From: Kibdelosporangium banguiense
Lineage (GTDB): Bacteria > Actinomycetota > Actinomycetes > Mycobacteriales > Pseudonocardiaceae
NCBI RefSeq assembly: GCF_017876405.1
Contig: NZ_JAGINW010000001.1
Span: 2,059,203-2,123,202 of the forward strand
Reading direction: 5' to 3'
DNA length: 64,000 nucleotides
The notes under the pieces: generated by a model
The model's input: only the letters and a program-made list of their open reading frames with translations
Databases searched by the model: none
Told to the model about the DNA's origin: nothing
Made by a program: the position numbers and the translations under genes
Shown: piece by piece, positions 1-7,748 of the stretch
How the letters are laid out: every line of letters begins with the position of its first letter
Position numbering within the stretch: the stretch's first letter is position 1

Positions 1-1127
1 ACTTGCCCGTCCGGACACGGCTTTCCGGACTCGGGATCGACGATGAAGACCTCGTGCCCGGCCGCGGGCACGCCACAGCTGACGACACCGCGGTCGACGC
101 GGACCTGCTCATCCGCACGCTTCCCGGCAACGAACAGGGTCGCTTCAGCCAAGCCGTAGCACGGGATCAAGGCGGTCGAAGACAGGCCCCGGGACTCGAA
201 CCGCATGACGAACCTGCCGAGCACATCCGGGTGAATCGGTTCGGAGCCACAGAACAACTGCCGGAGACCGGACAGATCGATCTCGGCGAGCTCCTCGTCC
301 GAAATGGACTCGGTGCACAGCTGCAGCGCGAACGCCGGAGCCACCGTGATCGTCACCCCGAACTCGCCGACAGCACGCAGCCACCGAGCGGGTGTTTGCA
401 CGAAATGCTCGGGATCCATCATCACCAGCGGCCAACCACCGTGTAGCGCGAACAAGAGAGTGCCGATCAGCCCCATGTCGTGATAGGGCGGCAGCCAGGT
501 CAAACCGACACGGTCGGATTCGTGTCCGATATGGGCGGTGAGCGCCGCGCAGTTGCTCATCAGGTTGGCGTGATTGAGCATGATCCCTTTGGGATCGGCG
601 GTGGAGCCGGAGGTGTACTGCAGCAAGCCAGGATCAGCCGGGATGCAACCGAACTCTTCACCGGTGGCGGCGCCGCTGATCTCCAACACCGGCGGATCCG
701 CCGGCATGCGTTCTGGTGTCCGGCCTCTGTCCACCATCACGGCCTGCGGTGAGCAGCCACGCAGGACAGCTGCGAGTCGCTCTGCCGCCCGCTTGCCCGA
801 AGGTGGAAACGTCGGCACGACGGTGGCACCCGCGTGCATGACGCCGAATAGGCCCGCCACGTAATCGAGTCCTGGCCGAACCGCAAGCGCGACCCGGCCA
901 CCCGACAGCCCCGCGGCCTGTACTTGGGCGGAGACGGCGAGAACACGTTGCCACAGAGCGCCGTAAGTTATGGACACCTGGCTTGCGGACGTACCGTCGA
1001 CCAAGTGCCGATAGGCCACTCGGCCGGCCGAATCCCGAGCACGTTGGCGCAGAACGTCGATCAACGTTCGTGAACGGGGCTGTACGTCATCTGTGCGGGG
1101 AGAGTCAGGGGAGCGAGGCATGACCAT
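1..1127 (-). CDS. Fatty acyl-AMP ligase, 5' part (runs off left edge)
   Basis: The frame is open from an ATG at 1127 to the left edge, giving about 375 codons, so the C-terminal adenylation subdomain is missing from the window. The adenylate-forming P-loop YTSGSTADPKG lies at residues 171-181. LPPYHDMGLIG at 212-222 and CYGLAEATL near 313-321 are the forms typical of fatty acyl-AMP ligases (FAALs) rather than acyl-CoA ligases. FAALs activate fatty acids as acyl-adenylates and usually pass them to an acyl carrier protein or polyketide synthase. A second in-frame ATG is at 1121. A purine-rich AGGGGAAGG lies 12 nt upstream of the first ATG. The FAAL-specific insertion was not verified, so a CoA ligase cannot be fully excluded. 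The downstream partner that would show its pathway lies outside the window. Confidence 0.85.
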   Translation of the reverse strand, partial: MVMPRSPDSPRTDDVQPRSRTLIDVLRQRARDSAGRVAYRHLVDGTSASQVSITYGALWQRVLAVSAQVQAAGLSGGRVALAVRPGLDYVAGLFGVMHAGATVVPTFPPSGKRAAERLAAVLRGCSPQAVMVDRGRTPERMPADPPVLEISGAATGEEFGCIPADPGLLQYTSGSTADPKGIMLNHANLMSNCAALTAHIGHESDRVGLTWLPPYHDMGLIGTLLFALHGGWPLVMMDPEHFVQTPARWLRAVGEFGVTITVAPAFALQLCTESISDEELAEIDLSGLRQLFCGSEPIHPDVLGRFVMRFESRGLSSTALIPCYGLAEATLFVAGKRADEQVRVDRGVVSCGVPAAGHEVFIVDPESGKPCPDGQ

Positions 1128-1316
1128 GAGGCTGAGCTACCTTCCCCTCGCAGGGGCGACCACAAGATCGTAACAAGATGAGCTTTCCGCACGAAATCCC
1201 AGCTTCCGCAGTTGGTAGTCACACGTGATCGCCGGTTCGTGGTCTGAGCTGGGGAAACGTGTGCAGGGCTGGGAGAGGGCGTGCGTCTACGCCTTCTGCG
1301 GGGTGTTTGGTCGGGT

Positions 1317-1800
1317 TCAGCTGGGTCGAATGCGGAGATTCGGGGTGGCGGGTTGATGGATGCGCCTGGTAGATGGCCTGCTGGTGGTCCGTAGCGGGAT
1401 GGTCTGGGTGATCGTGCCGGCTTGGCCGGCGAGGGTGACCTGCTTGAGACGAGCGGTGCCGCGGCGGGTGTTTCGCCAGTTTTGCCGGCAGGACAGCTCG
1501 GTCACGCGGGTCAGCAGCAGCGCGAGCCAGCAGATCAGGACATGCGCGCGGATGCGGTGCTCGAGCCGGTGGAACACCGGCCGCAGCAGCAGTTCGGACT
1601 TGAAGTCGCGCAACCGCGCTCGGCCTCGAGCAGGTTCTTGTAGCCCAGGGCGGTGTCCTCGGCGGTGATGTCGGGGCCCGAAGTGGCCAGCAGGTACTTG
1701 CCGTCCAACCGCTGCTCGGCCTTGACCTTGGCGCGGTCGATGACCAGACGACCGTTGCGTTGCCGGCGGCGGATCCTGTGCCGCTGGAAAAGTCATCGCT
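1317..1800 (-). pseudogene. IS1634-type transposase remnant, frameshifted
   Basis: Two minus-strand frames together resemble the C-terminal half of an IS1634 (IS4-superfamily) transposase. The first frame, about 1795 to 1625, reads RLVIDRAKVKAEQRLDGKYL and then GYKNLLEAERG. The reading must then shift to continue with RDFKSELLLRPVFHRLEHR and RAHVLICWLALLLTRV, ending at a stop at 1317. The N-terminal half, including the first catalytic aspartates, is absent; the sequence breaks off about 50 bp before the left end of the neighbouring IS. It is therefore a non-functional fragment, and its truncation probably predates or accompanies insertion of that IS. The 189 bp between it and the acyl-AMP ligase start shows no gene. 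Confidence 0.75.
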
Positions 1801-1851
1801 GCACGTCAAGACTTTTCGAGCGGTACAAGTCGCGGATCGCGGGTTTCTTCG

Positions 1852-1887
1852 TGTGCGGCTCGGAAACTCGATTGCGGCTCTGACCTG
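1852..1887 (+). repeat. Left terminal inverted repeat of the IS
   Basis: It begins TGTGCGGCTCGG and pairs with the reverse complement of 3036-3071, which begins TGTGGGGCTCGG. About 28 of 36 positions match. The repeat lies just upstream of the transposase start. Confidence 0.7.
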
Positions 1888-1905
1888 GATGTTCCTGGTT
1901 GCCAG

Positions 1906-3012
1906 ATGGTCGCTTGCAATGATCACGAGGTGCTACTGTCCCTGCTCTACCTGATCGTGCGGTGCCTGCTGGGCGTCCCGGCAGTGCTGTTGCGTCGTGA
2001 TCTGTCCAAGGACGCGGAGCTGTTGGTGCTTCGCCATGAGAACGCGGTGCTGCACCGGCAGATCGCGCGGGTTCGCTACACCCCGGCGGACCGGTTGTGG
2101 CTGGCCGCGCTGTCCCGACTGTTGCCGCGTCGGCGCTGGAGGGAGATCTTTTCCGTCACCCCAGCGACGATTCTGGCCTGGCATCGGCGGCTGGTCGCAC
2201 GCAAATGGGGCTACAGCAACCGGCGCCGACCAGGGAGACCACCGACCGCGGCAGCGATCAAGAAACTCGTCATCCGCATGGCGACCGACAATCCGCAATG
2301 GGGACACCGGCGCGTCCAAGGAGAACTCGTTCGTCTCGGGCACCGGATCGCTGCCTCGGCAGTGTGGCAAATCCTCACCACCGCAGGCATTGACCCCGCA
2401 CCTCGCCGGTCAGGGCAGACCTGGAAGCAGTTCCTTACTATGCAGGCTAAGGGCATCGTGGCAGTGGACTTCGTCCATGTGGACACGGTGTTCCTGAAAC
2501 GGATCTACGCGCTGATCGTCGTCGAGCACCGTTCTCGCCGGGCACATCTGGCAGGGATCACGGCCAACCCGACCGGTGCGTGGACTGTGCAAGCCGCTCG
2601 TAATTTGCTGATGGAATTGGGTGAGCGTGTTGACACGCTGACGTTCGTGCTGCGGGATCGAGACTCTCGGTTCACTCGTGCGTTCGACGCGGTGTTCGAA
2701 GCCGAGGGCATCAGGATTCTCGCCAGCCCGTCACAAGCGCCTCGTGCGAACGCGATTTGTGAGCGAATGATCGGAAGTCTTCGTCGTGAGTTGCTCGACA
2801 GATTACTGCTCGTCAACGAGCAGCACCTGCGCCGTGTCCTCACGGTATACCTGCGGCACTTCAACACCGTACGGCCGCACCGGACTCTCAAGCAGCTTAC
2901 GCCGGCCCAAACCGAGAATCTGCCCCCGACGCCGGTCGATCTCTCCGGCTACCGTGTCCGGCGTCGACCCGTCCTTGACGGGTTGACAAGCGAATACGAG
3001 ATCGCCGCATGA
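1906..3012 (+). CDS. Transposase with integrase (rve) catalytic core
   Basis: The 368-residue DDE transposase is intact. The N-terminal third contains basic helix-turn-helix-like segments followed by GRPPTAAAIKKLVIRMA and WGHRRVQGELVRLGH, typical of IS3/IS481-type proteins. The catalytic core shows the three acidic residues in order: Asp in IVAVDFVHVDT, Asp in LRDRDSRFT, and Glu in ANAICERMIGSLRRE. The tail has HFNTVRPHRTL, also usual for this fold. The ATG at 1906 lies 19 bp inside the left inverted repeat, which limits how far upstream the start can be. The protein cuts and joins DNA at the element ends, and nothing in the sequence suggests it is inactive. Confidence 0.9.
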   Translation: MVACNDHEVLLSLLYLIVRCLLGVPAVLLRRDLSKDAELLVLRHENAVLHRQIARVRYTPADRLWLAALSRLLPRRRWREIFSVTPATILAWHRRLVARKWGYSNRRRPGRPPTAAAIKKLVIRMATDNPQWGHRRVQGELVRLGHRIAASAVWQILTTAGIDPAPRRSGQTWKQFLTMQAKGIVAVDFVHVDTVFLKRIYALIVVEHRSRRAHLAGITANPTGAWTVQAARNLLMELGERVDTLTFVLRDRDSRFTRAFDAVFEAEGIRILASPSQAPRANAICERMIGSLRRELLDRLLLVNEQHLRRVLTVYLRHFNTVRPHRTLKQLTPAQTENLPPTPVDLSGYRVRRRPVLDGLTSEYEIAA

Positions 3013-3035
3013 CCGAACCCATCGTCGCGGACCGG

Positions 3036-3071
3036 CAGCTCAGGGCCAGAATTGAGTAACCGAGCCCCACA
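3036..3071 (-). repeat. Right terminal inverted repeat of the IS
   Basis: This is the partner of 1852-1887, ending CCGAGCCCCACA on the plus strand. It lies 24 bp after the transposase stop. The integrase remnant begins immediately beyond it. Confidence 0.7.
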
Positions 3072-3072
3072 G

Positions 3073-3210
3073 GGTCTGACGGTTAGAGAGATCGCCGATC
3101 AGCTCGGACACAAACGGGTGAGCGTGACGCAAGACACGTACTTTGGCCGTGCTGCAGCCAGTCCCAAGGTGGCGAAGCTGCTTGGGGTGATCGTGGAAAG
3201 TGGTTCATAA
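3073..3210 (+). pseudogene. C-terminal fragment of a tyrosine-recombinase integrase
   Basis: Forty-six codons remain, ending at TAA 3208-3210. They include REIADQLGHKRVSVTQDTYFGR, read here as the box II region of a phage-type integrase: the Gly-His of QLGH and the nucleophilic Tyr in DTYFGR. The fragment starts exactly where the IS ends (3071), so the rest of the gene has been removed. It points toward tRNA-Arg(ACG), whose gene starts only 67 bp downstream. That is the usual arrangement of an integrase at its tRNA attachment site, so this is probably the last trace of an integrated element. It cannot be functional alone. Confidence 0.8.
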
Positions 3211-3276
3211 AGTGTGGAAAAGGTGTGGGGCCGATCATGACTGATCGGCCCCACAGCGCCTTGAACAGGCGAAACG

Positions 3277-3349
3277 CGCACCCGAAGGGATTCGAACCCC
3301 TAACCTTCTGATCCGTAGTCAGATGCTCTATCCGTTGAGCTACGGGTGC
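3277..3349 (-). tRNA. tRNA-Arg (anticodon ACG)
   Basis: A 73-nt cloverleaf has acceptor arms GCACCCG/CGGGTGC and the anticodon arm CTGACTACGGATCAG, giving anticodon ACG. The T arm contains GGTTCGAATCC. The 3' CCA is not encoded. Its 3' end faces the integrase fragment at 3073-3210, so it is a likely former attachment site. Confidence 0.95.
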
Positions 3350-3386
3350 ATGTTCAGTTGTCACTCAGCCGAGGCCGAGCGTCCTG

Positions 3387-3475
3387 CGGAGGCTCCGGGA
3401 TTTGAACCCGGGAGGGGTGTTATCCCCAACCGCATTAGCAGTGCGGCGCCATAGACCAGACTAGGCGAAGCCTCC
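3387..3475 (-). tRNA. tRNA-Ser (anticodon GCT)
   Basis: An 89-nt gene has acceptor GGAGGCT/AGCCTCC, anticodon arm CCGCACTGCTAATGCGG with anticodon GCT, a long class II variable arm and GGTTCAAATCC in the T arm. It lies 37 bp upstream of tRNA-Arg on the same strand and may be co-transcribed with it. Confidence 0.95.
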
Positions 3476-3546
3476 CGGGGCCCTCGGCCGCTTCGAGAAA
3501 GAAGAGTACACAGGGGCCACGGGAGGGTGCAAAGCGGGGTGTCCTG

Positions 3547-5505
3547 TCAGGCCTCCGCGAGGGTCACGAAGGGGGTCAGGGCGTCCGGGTTTGCCAGAGC
3601 GTCCCTGCTCACGGCCTTGTCGGGGGCCATGCCGGCCAGGATCTTCTTGACGGGGACTTCGCACTTCTTGCCGTTGAGGGTGCGGGGGATCTCGGCCACG
3701 ACGATGAACCTGTTGGGGACGTGGCGGGGGGACAGGGCGGAGCGCAGTTCGGTCTTGAGGCGGTGTTCGATGCCCTCCAGGGCCGCGCCTGGGGTCAGGA
3801 CGAGGAAGCAGAGCAGTTCGCCCTCCGGCTGGCCGACGCTGGTGGTGTCGATCACCAGGGAGTCCGCGACCTCGGGGAATCCTTCGACGACGCGATAGAA
3901 CTCACTTGTTCCCATGCGGACTCCGCCTCGGTTGAGGGTTGAGTCGCTGCGGCCGTAGATCACAGCTGAGCCACGATTTGTGATCCTGATCCAGTCGCCG
4001 TGCCGCCAGATGCCTGGGTAGGGCTCGAAGTAGGCGTCGTGCAGCCTGGTGCCGTCAGGGTCGTTCCAGAAGGAGACCGGCATTGAGGGCATCGGTTCGG
4101 TGATCACGAGTTCGCCGACTTCTTCGATCACTTCTTTGCCGTCGTCGTCGAATGCCTTTACGGCCGCGCCGAGGGCTCGGCAGGACAATTCTCCGAGCCA
4201 TACTCCGATATCCGGGGAGGCGGCGACAAATGCCGTGCACAGATCTGTTCCGCCGGAGACCGAGCAGATCTGGACGTTCGGTCCTATTTTCTCCACGAGC
4301 CAGCGGAAGCCTTCTGGGGAGAGCGGCGCTCCGGTCGAGCCGATCGCGCGCATCGCGGTGAGGTCGAACTGACTGGCTGGTTCGATCTCTTTTTTCAGGC
4401 AGGACTGGATGAAGGGGGCCGAGGTGCCGAAGTAGGTGACCCGGTGCTGCTCGGCCAGCCGCCACAACGCCGTCAGGTCGGGGTATCCCGGGTTTCCGTC
4501 GTAGAGCACGATTGTGCAGCCGACCATCAGGCCGGAGATCAGGAAGTTCCACATCATCCACCCGGTGGTGGTGAACCAGAAGAATCTTTCGCCCGGCCCG
4601 AGGTCACTGTGCAGGGCGAGCATCTTGAGGTGTTCCACCACGATTCCGCCGTGGCCCTGCACGATTCCCTTGGGCAGGCCGGTGGTTCCCGACGAGTAGA
4701 GCACCCACAGCGGATGGTCGAACGGCACCGCGTCGAACGCGAGTTCAGAGTCCTCATTGGACTTCAGAAGCGTTGCCCACGACAGGGTTCCGGGCAGTGT
4801 GGCGTCGTTCGAGAGGTAGTCGATCAACACCGTCGCGCGCAGGCTGGGCATGTCCGCGCGTAGTGCGTCGATTGTCGCGCGGGTGTCGAACGACCGTCCA
4901 CCGTAGACGTATCCGTTGACCGCTATGAAAACCGTCGGCTCGATCTGGGTGAACCGGTCGGCGATGGCGCGTGGCCCGAAGTCCGGCGAGCAGGACGACC
5001 AGGTTGCGCCGAGGCTTGCCGCGGCCAGGAACGCTACCAGCGTCTCGGGGCAGTTCGGGGCGAGCGCGACCACCCGGTCCCCTTTTCGCACGCCGAGGGA
5101 CACCAATGCGGCCCGGAACGCGGCGACCTGGGAGCGCAGCTTGCCGTACGTCAGGTGCGAGGATTTGCCGTCCTCACGGTGGAACACGACCGCGAGGTCG
5201 TCGTCCGGCTGACCGGTCAGCGCCTGTTCGGCGTAGTTCAGCGTCGAGCCTGGGAACCAGGAGGCGCCCGGCATCGACCGCGAGCCCAGCACCGCGGTCG
5301 GCTGTGCGTGGAAGATCACACCCAGGAACTCGGCTACCGCGCCCCAGAATCCGGCCAGGTCCGTGGTCGACCAGCGCCACAACGAGTCGTAGTCCGGCAG
5401 GTCGAGGTCGCGGTTGGCGCGCAGCCAGGTACGGAACTCGGCGAGCCGGGTGTCGGCGACATGTGCGGGGTCTGGCTTCCAGAGCAGTTCCGGGACGTCA
5501 CTCAT
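3547..5505 (-). CDS. Acetoacetyl-CoA synthetase (acetoacetate-CoA ligase)
   Basis: The 652-residue protein has the length and architecture of acetoacetate-CoA ligase (EC 6.2.1.16), an ANL-superfamily enzyme that turns acetoacetate, ATP and CoA into acetoacetyl-CoA. The N-terminus (LLWKPDPAHVADTRLAEFR), the DYDSLWRWS region and PGASWFPGSTLNYAE are typical of this subgroup. The ATP-binding motif is YSSGTTGLPKGIVQGH. The C-terminal subdomain contains GRSDSTLNRGGVRMG, and RTLNGKKCEVPVKKIL near the end carries the catalytic lysine region. It would let the cell salvage acetoacetate into cytosolic acetyl or lipid metabolism. It stands alone next to the tRNA pair. The ATG at 5505 is the family-like start. 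Confidence 0.92.
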   Translation of the reverse strand: MSDVPELLWKPDPAHVADTRLAEFRTWLRANRDLDLPDYDSLWRWSTTDLAGFWGAVAEFLGVIFHAQPTAVLGSRSMPGASWFPGSTLNYAEQALTGQPDDDLAVVFHREDGKSSHLTYGKLRSQVAAFRAALVSLGVRKGDRVVALAPNCPETLVAFLAAASLGATWSSCSPDFGPRAIADRFTQIEPTVFIAVNGYVYGGRSFDTRATIDALRADMPSLRATVLIDYLSNDATLPGTLSWATLLKSNEDSELAFDAVPFDHPLWVLYSSGTTGLPKGIVQGHGGIVVEHLKMLALHSDLGPGERFFWFTTTGWMMWNFLISGLMVGCTIVLYDGNPGYPDLTALWRLAEQHRVTYFGTSAPFIQSCLKKEIEPASQFDLTAMRAIGSTGAPLSPEGFRWLVEKIGPNVQICSVSGGTDLCTAFVAASPDIGVWLGELSCRALGAAVKAFDDDGKEVIEEVGELVITEPMPSMPVSFWNDPDGTRLHDAYFEPYPGIWRHGDWIRITNRGSAVIYGRSDSTLNRGGVRMGTSEFYRVVEGFPEVADSLVIDTTSVGQPEGELLCFLVLTPGAALEGIEHRLKTELRSALSPRHVPNRFIVVAEIPRTLNGKKCEVPVKKILAGMAPDKAVSRDALANPDALTPFVTLAEA

Positions 5506-5515
5506 GCCCCTGTTC

Positions 5516-6268
5516 TTAACTCATGGCCGCCGAAGACACCACCATCTCGTCCGCCATAACGGTGAGCCGATGTGGGTCGACCGGCACCACAGAAACCCAG
5601 CCGCCCGCGTTGCGCAGCACGTACCGGCCGTCGGGAGTGTCCACCCAGGACATACTGGACCGATCACGGCCGTGGTTGACACCGAATCGCCCGCCGCCGA
5701 GCCGGTCGGTCAACGCCCGCGCCACCATCGTGGCGTCCGATTGGCGGACACCTTTGTGGGCCAGCACCCTCACAAACCCGGATACGCCGTCGTACACGCC
5801 CTCAGAGCAAGCGTCCTCGTAGTCCGCGACTCGGATGTTCACCGAGTTACCCGGACCCGCGGGTAACGGAATCACGGCGTCGAGCAGGGCTGTTGTCACG
5901 CGCTCAACCGGCCCGACGCGCACTTCGTCGCTCACGCGCGCAGCCACGGCATTGCCTCTCGGCGTGATGGAGCCGATCGCGGCGAGCGAAGACTCCTGCC
6001 CGTCAACGGTCAGGTCCACAAGCGTCTGGGCGGCCGCCAGCTGGCGCAGCACATGCGCGAGATCGCGCGCAGGCTCCTGGACAGTGCCGAGGTCACGCCC
6101 GGACAACGTCAACGACGCCTCGTTGACCAGCTCCGCACGGCTGCGAGTCGTCCGTCCGATGTTGGGGATGCCGAGCGCGAGCGGAATCGGGCCGAGCCGG
6201 AGCGCGGGCCACACCAGGACGAATTCGGCCGCGCTGAGCTGGATCCACCCGGAATGCGGGTCACGCAC
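5516..6268 (-). CDS. ESX secretion-associated protein, EspG family
   Basis: The 250-residue protein begins with the EspG-type pattern LSAAEFVLVWPALRLG followed by a long alpha/beta region. EspG proteins are cytosolic chaperones that bind PE/PPE-type substrates and keep them competent for type VII (ESX) secretion. The start is a GTG at 6268 that overlaps the end of the upstream proline-rich frame by 8 nt (GTGCGTGA), so the genes are translationally coupled. The two genes immediately upstream encode a PPE-domain protein and a small helical protein, matching the EspG-PPE pairing of Pseudonocardiales. No ESX core genes (EccC, EccD) are in the window, so these are accessory or substrate genes. Confidence 0.8.
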   Translation of the reverse strand: MRDPHSGWIQLSAAEFVLVWPALRLGPIPLALGIPNIGRTTRSRAELVNEASLTLSGRDLGTVQEPARDLAHVLRQLAAAQTLVDLTVDGQESSLAAIGSITPRGNAVAARVSDEVRVGPVERVTTALLDAVIPLPAGPGNSVNIRVADYEDACSEGVYDGVSGFVRVLAHKGVRQSDATMVARALTDRLGGGRFGVNHGRDRSSMSWVDTPDGRYVLRNAGGWVSVVPVDPHRLTVMADEMVVSSAAMS

Positions 6269-6671
6269 CAGCGTCTTCCTCTCCGATCACGGGTGGCGCG
6301 AGCCTGTCTCTGATGCTGAAGACATCCGGATCGCCGTCCAGGTACTTCGGCGCCTTGCGCTCCTGGTCTTCCTCCTTGGCACCACCACCAGCCATGCCAC
6401 CCATGGACGCCATCCCGCCACCCGACGCGGCGACGCCTGGGCCAGTGCTGCCGCGCTGCACTGGGCGTGTTTCCTCAGGTGGCGGCGGAGTCGTCCCCGC
6501 AACCGGACCGGGTCGCAGAGGAGCAGGCTCGGCAGGAGCGCTCGGGTTGCCGACACCAGGACTCACCGGCGGCGGAGCGACCGGGTTACTCGGCATTGAG
6601 CCTGGGATTGGACTCGACGAAGACGGTGGAGTGACCGGCGTTTCCGGGTTGGACACAGGCGGCGGAGGCAC
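6261..6671 (-). CDS. Proline-rich C-terminal tail of the PPE protein, separated by an in-frame TAG
   Basis: A 136-residue frame opens at a possible GTG (6671). Its first half is mostly Pro, Ser, Thr and Gly, followed by a Gly/Met stretch and an acidic end. It lies in exactly the same frame as the PPE-domain gene upstream. Only the TAG at 6717-6719 and 15 further sense codons (FSPPRTRGEFRLEEP and so on) separate them. Actinobacterial PPE-like proteins commonly have the PPE domain, a proline-rich linker and an acidic tail in one chain. I therefore read this as the second part of a gene split by a nonsense codon, probably CAG to TAG, rather than an independent gene. No ribosome-binding site is evident before 6671. 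Confidence 0.55.
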   Translation of the reverse strand: MPPPPVSNPETPVTPPSSSSPIPGSMPSNPVAPPPVSPGVGNPSAPAEPAPLRPGPVAGTTPPPPEETRPVQRGSTGPGVAASGGGMASMGGMAGGGAKEEDQERKAPKYLDGDPDVFSIRDRLAPPVIGEEDAGA

Positions 6672-6716
6672 GGGTTCCTCGAGCCGGAACTCGCCACGGG
6701 TCCGCGGCGGCGAGAA

Positions 6717-7289
6717 CTACGGGACGGTCCCGTACACCTCCTGGGACGCCTGCTGGAACTGCTGCATCACGCGGGCGGCTTCCTGGTGCGCGGTGTGCTG
6801 TTGCCGCGTCGGCCCGTGCGGGTCACGCACGATGTCGATGGCAGAGGCGAAAGCGTCGCCGGCTGCCGGGATGGCCACGCGTGGGCCGACGACCGGCTCG
6901 GGCATCGTGCGCTTGGCGTTCTCGGCGTTGTTGGCCTCGATGGAGACGCAGCCGGAGACGTCGGTCGCGGTCTGACTGGCCTCCGAGGACCAGGCCGACA
7001 GCGCGGCGATGCTGCCGCGTGCCTGGTCGGCGGCGTCGCCCTGCCAGGCGTCCACGGAGGCCGCAAGCGCTTGCGCGAGGTCGTCGCTGATCTCCTGCAG
7101 GGCCTGTCCGAGCTTGGCCCACCTGGCAGCGACCGCGTTCGCGCCGGCGACGTCGACGCCCTGGTGAGCCATGTCGTACAACTGCTCGTGGGTGAACGTC
7201 ATCCAGTCGACGTTGTCGTACAGCGCCTCTTCGCCGGGCTTGGGCTGTGGTTCCGGCTCCGGCCAGGGCATCGGCCTGATCGCCGCCAT
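6717..7289 (-). CDS. PPE-domain protein (N-terminal part before an amber stop)
   Basis: The 190-residue helical protein opens with a Pro/Glu-rich segment and then YDNVDWMTFTHEQLYDMAH, followed by Ala-rich amphipathic helices with a WQGDAADQARGSIAALSAW segment. This resembles the helical hairpin of PPE/WXG100-like type VII secretion substrates. The ATG at 7289 overlaps the stop of the upstream gene (TGATG). The chain stops at VYGTVP-TAG, where homologues usually continue into a proline-rich region; here that region follows in frame at 6261-6671. If the TAG is real, the secreted protein is truncated to its PPE domain. EspG, encoded just downstream, would be its chaperone. Confidence 0.75.
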   Translation of the reverse strand: MAAIRPMPWPEPEPQPKPGEEALYDNVDWMTFTHEQLYDMAHQGVDVAGANAVAARWAKLGQALQEISDDLAQALAASVDAWQGDAADQARGSIAALSAWSSEASQTATDVSGCVSIEANNAENAKRTMPEPVVGPRVAIPAAGDAFASAIDIVRDPHGPTRQQHTAHQEAARVMQQFQQASQEVYGTVP

Positions 7290-7735
7290 CAGATGTCCGC
7301 CTGCAGGCCGAACGGCGACAGGGCGCGCTGCATCCTGCGGGCCGATTCCTCGTCGGTGACCATGTAGCGCCCGGCCGCCGCCTGCACCATGGCCTGCAGA
7401 TTCGCCAGCGTCTGGCTGAACGTGGTGAGCACCGGCGTGACGCTGCCCGCCGCTGTGTCCTGCAGCCTGCCCGCGACGGTCCTGCCCACGAAGTTGGCAC
7501 CGAATTTCAGCGGCTGGTCCAGCTCAGCGCACTCGCCGACCAGGTCGTCCACTCTGCCGCGCAGCCGGGCGATCGTGTTGATCAACGCGGTGGCCGCGGC
7601 CGGGTCCAGGCTCAGCCCGTCGATCTCCGCCTTGCGTCTGGTCGCCTCGACCTGCCCGGCCACCGGCGCGAGACCGGCGGCGGGCGCCGAGAACCCCGGC
7701 ATGGGCTTCGGTGTTTGCGCCATGCCGGGGACCAT
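7289..7735 (-). CDS. Small helical protein of the EspG/PPE group
   Basis: The 148-residue Ala-rich protein is predicted mainly helical, with no signal peptide or membrane segment visible. It is the first gene of the three-gene EspG/PPE group and overlaps the PPE start by TGATG, so it is very likely co-expressed with it. Its size and composition, and regions such as AAATALINTIARLRGRVDDL, suggest a helical-bundle ESX-associated partner. I cannot assign a named family. The first ATG is at 7735; an internal ATG at 7723 (MAQTPKP) is an equally plausible start. Confidence 0.65.
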   Translation of the reverse strand: MVPGMAQTPKPMPGFSAPAAGLAPVAGQVEATRRKAEIDGLSLDPAAATALINTIARLRGRVDDLVGECAELDQPLKFGANFVGRTVAGRLQDTAAGSVTPVLTTFSQTLANLQAMVQAAAGRYMVTDEESARRMQRALSPFGLQADI

Positions 7736-7748
7736 ACCCAGACTCGTC

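Larger units (their letters stand above)
1852..3071 (+). mobile_element. Complete 1.2-kb insertion sequence with DDE integrase-type transposase
   Basis: A 1220-bp unit is bounded by imperfect inverted repeats of about 36 bp that start TGTG and end CACA, and it contains a single intact transposase gene. Gene size, one-ORF organisation, TG...CA ends and an rve-type catalytic core fit the IS3/IS481 group of elements. No clear target-site duplication is visible: the left flank ends TTCTTCG and the right flank begins GGGTCTG. The left neighbour is an IS1634 fragment and the right neighbour is the cut-off 3' end of an integrase gene. The lack of a duplication fits a deletion or recombination next to the element after insertion. 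Confidence 0.75.

Noticed and set aside
1219..1926. 235-residue minus-strand frame across the IS1634 remnant and IS left end
   Set aside because: It is a chance open frame out of phase with the recognisable transposase segments and crosses the IS boundary.
3083..3364. 93-residue minus-strand frame with VAQRIEHLTTDQKVRGSNP
   Set aside because: It is a translation through tRNA-Arg(ACG); this peptide pattern is a well-known artefact of tRNA genes.
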